Source: Saururus chinensis | Taxonomy: Eukaryota; Streptophyta; Magnoliopsida; Piperales; Saururaceae | Direction: 5' to 3' | DNA: 64,000 bases | Assembly: GCA_035235625.1 (NCBI GenBank) | Contig: CP141143.1 | Span: 29,150,592-29,214,591 of the forward strand | Shown here: positions 58,413-64,000 of the stretch, one piece after another | Numbering within the stretch: the stretch's first letter is position 1 | Layout: each line of letters opens with the position of its first letter | Translations under genes and position numbers: made by a program | Notes under the pieces: generated by a model | Told to the model about the DNA's origin: nothing | Seen by the model: only the letters and a program-made list of their open reading frames with translations | The model's database searches: none

Positions 58413-59063
58413 TTTTCAAACACTATACATTTGAAAATTAAAATAAAATTACAACTCTTGACATAGTGCATCGACTCTCAAATTGTACAAAATAACTTGA
58501 CACATAAGGACTTAACACAGACATTTAGAATTGATCTTGAAAAGCCATGTATAACCCTATACTTATCCCGCACACTTAAAAACAAATTGATTTGCATAGT
58601 ATTGTTCAATCAAGAGAAGATAAGCACTTTAATTTTTATTAATCACTTCTCATCCTTTTTGATATAAATAGACAAAAATAAAAAGTAATAATTAACAAAA
58701 TACTCATTCAAGAAAAATCAAGTTGTCATTATCACCAAAAGACATGAAACATAATCTAAACTGAAACAAGTTTTAAGATGGAATACATGAAAAAGTGATA
58801 CAAAAATAATAAAAAATCATCAGTCATCTCCAACAACATTAGAATCATTAGATTGCTCCCCATCATTGTTAGCACATGGAAATCTATCTGTGAGCATGCA
58901 TCTGGTTCTTGTGAGTCTCTCCATCAAAGAATCCTGATAAGCTCTAAACTCAGCAATGGTGATAAGTTGATCTAGATCAACATGATGTGCTGGTGCCTAT
59001 CCTAGACCCTGTGGCTCCTTTGCATTCCTTAGTGCTGAGAAAGCATCCGTCAAATCAATACTG
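58413..59063 (-). pseudogene. 3' end of a minus-strand copia internal region
   Basis: The minus strand carries a coding tail (AEFRAYQDSLMERLTRTRCM, then NDGEQSNDSNVVGDD and a stop at about 58818) followed by about 400 bp of 3' untranslated sequence up to the polypurine tract. A stop also breaks the coding tail near 58998. The element is cut at 59063 by the plus-strand LTR. Confidence 0.55.
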
Positions 59064-60278
59064 TGTAAGAACATATGAGTTATATGTCATGGTCATTGGT
59101 TAATTTCTTTGTCAAAGTTATGTCTAGAAACTTTGTGTATGTACTTGGTCTTAGAATCTGATTTGAGGTTGTTGTGGTCAAGTCAGATTTAGAATTGATA
59201 GACTTGAAAAATAGGAGTATACATGTTCTTACCGATTAAAATAAAAGACTAAATAATGTTGAAGGTTGTTGAAGCTTATTCAGATCAAATTTGCATACAA
59301 AAATTACTTAAAATAAGTTTCAGAAGTGATTTTAAAGGTTTCAGAAGGTTTTAAGGTAAAAATAAAAAATAGTAAAATGATAGGTAGAACGATCGATTGG
59401 TGCACAATATGGAGAATGAAATGATCTATCGACACTTGCTTTCATCCTGTGTAAAACGAAGCCGAGAGTTATCAATCGATCATTCTCATGAATCAATTGA
59501 TCACTTGAAGTTTCATATACAAAAAAGTAAATGATCGATCGCTATTTGGAATAATCAATCACTTTAAGGATATGTTAGCCTAATTAAGCCATTCCGATTT
59601 CAATCTTTCCTTGTTCAAGTCCAAAACCTAAACTAACTTAAGGAGCTATATAAGGGTTAGGATATCAAAATTTGAGAGAGGAAAACCTTGAGGAGATTAG
59701 AGAAAAAAAGTTTATATCCTTTGCACATTATTTTCCAAGGAGTATTCACATGAAGCTTTGAGTTGAAGATTAATTGTGAATTTAAGATGCTAATCCACAA
59801 TTAGAGGAGATTTTACATAGAGATGTCAAAGGACTTGTAGCATATCTTCAATGGGAGATTGAAATTCTACAAGGTCGAGGTGCTTGTTGAAGGCTCTAGG
59901 AAGACAATGACAAGGTAAGGAGGATCAAGTGCTAGAGGGAGAAGACTTGAAGGCCAATAATAACAATCTAAACAAGAGGAGTTTGTGTTAGAGTCTAAAG
60001 AAGGTAGTTGGTTTGCTTGTGTCAATGTAATGTTTTGCTTTCTAGTGCATTGATTTGGTTCATTTGGAATGATTTTCTATGTTATATTACTATGTTCATG
60101 TGTGGATTGAATGATTGATAAAACATGAGTGAGGTTTGAGAGAATAATTGTTTGATTTTACTATGTATAAAATTTTTGCACAAAGAGGCCATATCTCATA
60201 GTCTTTATCTTTGTTGGTAATTGAACTAGGAGTAATGTGGTGATCCGCTAGGTTAAGTAGACAAATATTAAACTCACA
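59064..60278 (+). repeat. 5' LTR of a plus-strand copia element
   Basis: It starts TGTAAGAACATATGAG and ends AAACTCACA. The following AATGGTACCCAAGG is a decayed primer site. A TATA-like CTATATAAGGG lies near 59646. It belongs to the same family as the inverted LTR at 57099-58391, and a copia gag follows. Confidence 0.8.
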
Positions 60279-60552
60279 AATGGTACCCAAGGTTTAATTT
60301 TTAAAAATTTAATTTTGCTCGATGATATCAATATGATTTCCAACAATATTGCTTTATAAGCTTGCTTAAATTTCTATAGTTTTATTTCTTGTGCTAAGGT
60401 TTGAATTCTAAATTTTGCTTAAGTTTACTTATTTTTCTCTTACAAATACTTGATCAGACTTGCTGATTTGTGTGCACTAGATTGCTTAGTTGCTTCTTTT
60501 GTTTTTTTTCTTGATTTGAGTGCTTAAATTGTGTGATTGGCAATTAAAATCA
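60279..60552 (+). other. Leader of the plus-strand copia element
   Basis: Untranslated, T-rich sequence between primer site and gag start. It resembles 49470-49610 in the duplicated debris. Confidence 0.6.
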
Positions 60553-62157
60553 ATGGCTAATTTGAATAACTCAATGAATGAACATAGGGACTTAGGAAAT
60601 CTAATGAATAGACCTCCCTTATTTGATGCCCATAATTTCTCATATTGGAAAAATAGGATGACGACATTTATATAAGAGATTGATGGGAATGCCTGTAAAG
60701 CAGTTGTTAAAGGCTAGAGTCCTCCAATGACCAAAGATGAGGAAGAAAATTCTATTCTAAAATATGACACTAAATGGGATGAGAATGAGACTAAACTTGC
60801 TAATCAAAATAGCAAAGCCCCTAGTGCATTATTCAATATCGTAGGAAAATCACAATATAGGTTGATCTCTAATTGTGTATCTACCAAGGTTGCATAGGAA
60901 AAATTGGTAAAACATAATAAGGGAAGAGGTTGTAAAGCTGTCTAGGCTACAAATGTTGACCCTAGAATTTGAGAACATGACAATGAGTGATGAAGAGACA
61001 GTTTCGGAATACTATACTTAAATTTTAAGCATACTAAATACATGTGATCAACTAGGAGATCTTATACATGATTACCTTGTTGTGAAATTTTAATTAAGGT
61101 CTTTGTCCTCTAAATTTAAAATTAAGGTGGCTACTAATTATGAATATAATAAATTGACACCTTAGACATTGATGAGCTGGTTAGGAACTTTTGAGATGAA
61201 AGAAGAGTCCTATGAGAACAAAAATAAGTTGTCTAAAAAGTCTTAAGGGAAAATAAAATACCCTAAAACCATCTAGAAGAACTTCCAAGAAAATAAAGTA
61301 TTAAATACCTAAGATGAATATAAAAGAGTTTGAAAATGATGAAGAACAAATGCTTTTATTGGCTAAGAACTTCAAAAAATTCATGAAAACTCAGTTTTTT
61401 CGATTTGGCAATAAGGGACAAAATTCTTGGAAGAAATAAGGAGATAAGAGAATAAGAGGCAAACTAAATAAGACAAGAAGAATTTGAAATGATTTGATTG
61501 TGGTAAGTTAGGTCACTTTGCTATTGATTGTCCTAACATTAATTTTGACAATTCTTATGATGATAAGCCTAAGAAATGAAAGGGGTTTGATTATAAAAAG
61601 GAAATGTGCTTCAAAGAATTTACTCTGATAAGAGCTTTTTTGACGAAGAACAATTGTGCAACTATACTGCCTTCCATGCAAGTGTGAAGGATGATAGTTC
61701 TGAAGAAGATTCTCATGAGCCCACTTCTCTTGAAGAGAACTTAGAGTTTGAAGTTGATTATGATGAGTCTAAGGGATGCCTCCAACAATTCTTAGTCTTG
61801 ACTAAGAAAACCAAAAGCCCTAAAAGGGAGTTGAAGAAGAAAGAGGATGAACTAGTTTTGTCTTCTCAAGAGACAAATAGGTCAGTGGAGTTGAATAAAA
61901 AACTTAAAAGAGAGGTGTGTGACCTTAAGAAATTTTTAAAGAGTGAGAAAGAGAAGTCTAGTGCTCTAAATAGAGAACTCAAGTCCTCTAATGAGAAATT
62001 AGATGGATTCAAGGGTCGAAAATGGAAGTTGGAAACTATGCTTAGCATTGGTCAAACCAATAAAATGGAGTTAGGTTTTAGGAATTTCTTGTCTATCCCC
62101 TTAGCAAAACCTATTATCTTTGTGAAGGCAAATGAAAGTGGTAAAACGCTAAGATAG
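60553..62157 (+). pseudogene. Copia gag, broken
   Basis: The ATG at 60553 starts a UBN2-type copia gag (MANLNNSMNEHRDLGNLMNR, then PPLFDAHNFSYWKNRM), broken by a stop after about 40 codons and by several more to 61480. A zinc knuckle is readable at about 61495-61535 (FDCGKLGHFAIDCPN). The last part is open for 183 codons (61606-62157). It has an acidic region (DDSSEEDSHEPTSLEEN) and a coiled-coil (about residues 65-130: KKKEDELVLSSQETNRSVEL and KSEKEKSSALNRELKSSNEK), as is usual at the end of long copia gags. No protease, integrase or RT follows in this window. Confidence 0.8.
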
Positions 62158-62542
62158 TGCCCAACCCACCTAGGTCAAGAGTGAAAGGATCACTCTTATT
62201 TAATTTTGAATTTCACATGATCACTCTTATTTAAACTAACACAAAATTGTTCAGACCCTAATAAAGAAAAAATTCTCATTTTTCAACTCACTTTAGCTAG
62301 AATCTATGTACATTGTCTTCTAAAAGGATAGAAAAATAAAGTTCGAAGAGTATATGCCCATACCTTTTTTTGAGATAATATTTTTTCTCAAATCATTTTT
62401 TCTAGGGTTTGGTTTTTTCTAAATCCTCTCTACTTGCATCATTTAATTTTTTCTTTATCTTTCTTTTCTCATTCATTTTTCTTGATATTAAGTGAATGAG
62501 AGCTTCACACAAGCCTAAGTTGACCTAAATTGGTAGCCCTTC
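62158..62542 (+). other. Non-coding stretch between copia gag and the LTR
   Basis: I see no coding similarity. A T-rich part lies at 62380-62480. Confidence 0.45.
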
Positions 62543-63715
62543 TAATCGTTTATAATTAAATTCTTTGCAAGTGTACAAGATAATTGTACTATGATAAGCA
62601 TTTAAAGGTTGTCGAACATCAAGGATGGATGAATTAGTTACTAAATCTATGGAAATAGTTTATTAATTGAAAATTAAAAGAACTTAAACTTAAATTAAGC
62701 AAAAGAAGTAATCAACTAAATTAAAAGGAAGAGATCAATATGATGAAAATTACTTAGGAAATTGAATCCACTATAGAACCATAATAATTTCTTAACTTTT
62801 AATCTAAATCTAGTGTAAATATGAACAAGTATTCTCCGCTACAAGCTATAATTACTTTAGAAAGAATCATTAATTAAATCCATGACATGAACTATCTTTG
62901 ACAATAGCACAGATCATCTACACTAAACTAGCTATAAGCATGACTCATCTAATCTTAGTATAACTCATCTAATTCATTAATCATATGAACAATAAAACTA
63001 TTTATGACCATCTAATCTAAATCACAGAAATTAGAATTGATATAAATATCAAAACCACATCAATCTATCATGTACAAGACTATAAATCAACATATAATTG
63101 AATAAACTTGAAAATCTCTTTCATTAAAAAAGAAATCCTTGTCATACAATTATCATTAATCACAATTGAGATCTAAATCAAATAGAAAAAGAAACTAAAG
63201 CTTATCTACACTTTCATTAACTCCCAAGTAAAAGAAAAATCTTGCCTTACATGGCAAAAGAAAGCTCTTGAATCTCGATTGAAAGCCATGAATGCTCCTC
63301 CACCTTCTTCTCTTCAAAAAATGTACTATAATTCCTGAATTTTGAGCCAAATATAGTTTTACAAAGGCATAAGAATCGTAAGAGGAAGTCTAATAGGAAA
63401 AGAAATCAAAACCTGCTCAAAATAGGAAACTACGCATTGTCCCCCGTTTGAATGCCCTGCATGCCCGTTCGAACGGCTATAATGTTTATGTTTTTTTTTC
63501 AAAATTACATGTAACCATTCGAATGCCCCTGTACCCCGTTCGAACGACAATGAAGAATCAGTACAAAATTAACACAAGTTAGCCAATTTACTTTAAAACA
63601 TCATGGAACTTTTTCCTAACCTAATGAACCTTAATTTCTAATTATTTAAACTATATTAACTCTTAAATAAAACTAGACAATAGAATAATTAAGGGTATGC
63701 AAGTCAATTCTAACA
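62543..63715 (-). repeat. Diverged LTR of the gag-protease family
   Basis: It aligns with the LTRs at 17720 and 23542 over its whole length, ending at almost the same size (about 1,173 bp). Many substitutions are visible, the first bases read TAATCG instead of TGATCG, and the end reads CTAACA. Flanks CCTTC and AATTT do not match, and neither primer site nor polypurine tract adjoins. The GTTCGAACG palindromes are kept but the CGATCGATCG ones are lost. Confidence 0.8.
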
Positions 63716-64000
63716 AATTTCCACTAAAAATTACATCTGGTTTTCACAAAAATTTGCATATAATTTGGCCAAAAAATGAAAGAGAAAGTCAAAAACAAAT
63801 TTGGGGCTTACCGGATAAATGGTGGGACAATGTGAAATAGTGGTGGATTTGGCTCAAATTGACACCGGAAATGGATCCTAAGTGAAAAATCGGAGGGGAG
63901 GGAGGATTTTGGACAAAAAAAATCATGCCAAAAAGTGTACAGAACACGGTAGAAAAAGGGGCTACGTGTTGGAGGAAAACATGGTGGTTGGCTGAATTGG
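63716..64000. other. Unassigned end of the window
   Basis: Non-coding in all frames as far as I can see; purine-rich near 63885-63905. It may be part of a further retrotransposon continuing right. Confidence 0.4.

Overview
This is a window of a plant nuclear genome. It has two spliced host genes with plant-type introns, and most of the rest is LTR retrotransposon sequence with MITEs between. The GC-rich first exon of the plastid-protein gene and the Stowaway-type MITEs fit a monocot, but the species cannot be fixed from this sequence. I see no virus, no prokaryotic sequence, no CRISPR array and no rRNA or tRNA gene.

Host genes. (1) 4802-10481 (+): a five-exon copper amine oxidase of 680 aa. 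It has a signal peptide and every catalytic residue that can be checked. Introns 3 and 4 are swollen by a MITE, a solo LTR and another repeat. (2) 40463-46515 (+): an eight-exon RETICULATA-related (DUF3411) plastid membrane protein of 390 aa. A LINE relic lies in intron 1 and internal duplications lie in intron 6. All splice junctions below were placed by eye from GT/AG sites, reading frame and family similarity.

Layout. 1-4299: the 5' half of a decayed minus-strand Ty3/gypsy element (LTR, primer site, gag, protease, start of RT), interrupted by a 1.86-kb solo LTR. 4802-10481: the amine oxidase. 10687-11073: two MITEs. 11881-30043: a minus-strand Ty1/copia element that received a 3.4-kb LTR insertion at 14573-24927. 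That insertion in turn received a complete gypsy element carrying only gag and protease (17720-24714). Each layer has its own 5-bp target duplication (AAGTG, GAAGG, ATATG). 30877-35877: a non-coding large-LTR element inserted into a MITE. 36010-36355: a copia LTR/gag scrap. 37685-39352: a terminal-inverted-repeat element holding tandem repeats. 40463-46515: the RETICULATA-related gene. 46930-48390: a non-autonomous hAT element with an 8-bp target duplication and a host-like captured segment. 48700-53170: duplicated copia and LTR debris. 54365-54700: a minisatellite. 57099-62157: two copia elements in opposite orientation. 62543-63715: an old LTR of the gag-protease family.

The two genes have no visible functional link. 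The most informative parts are the triple nest, the pol-less gag-protease family (four LTR copies here, one inside an amine oxidase intron with its promoter facing against the gene) and the hAT element with its captured segment. I found nothing that clearly amounts to a new biological system.
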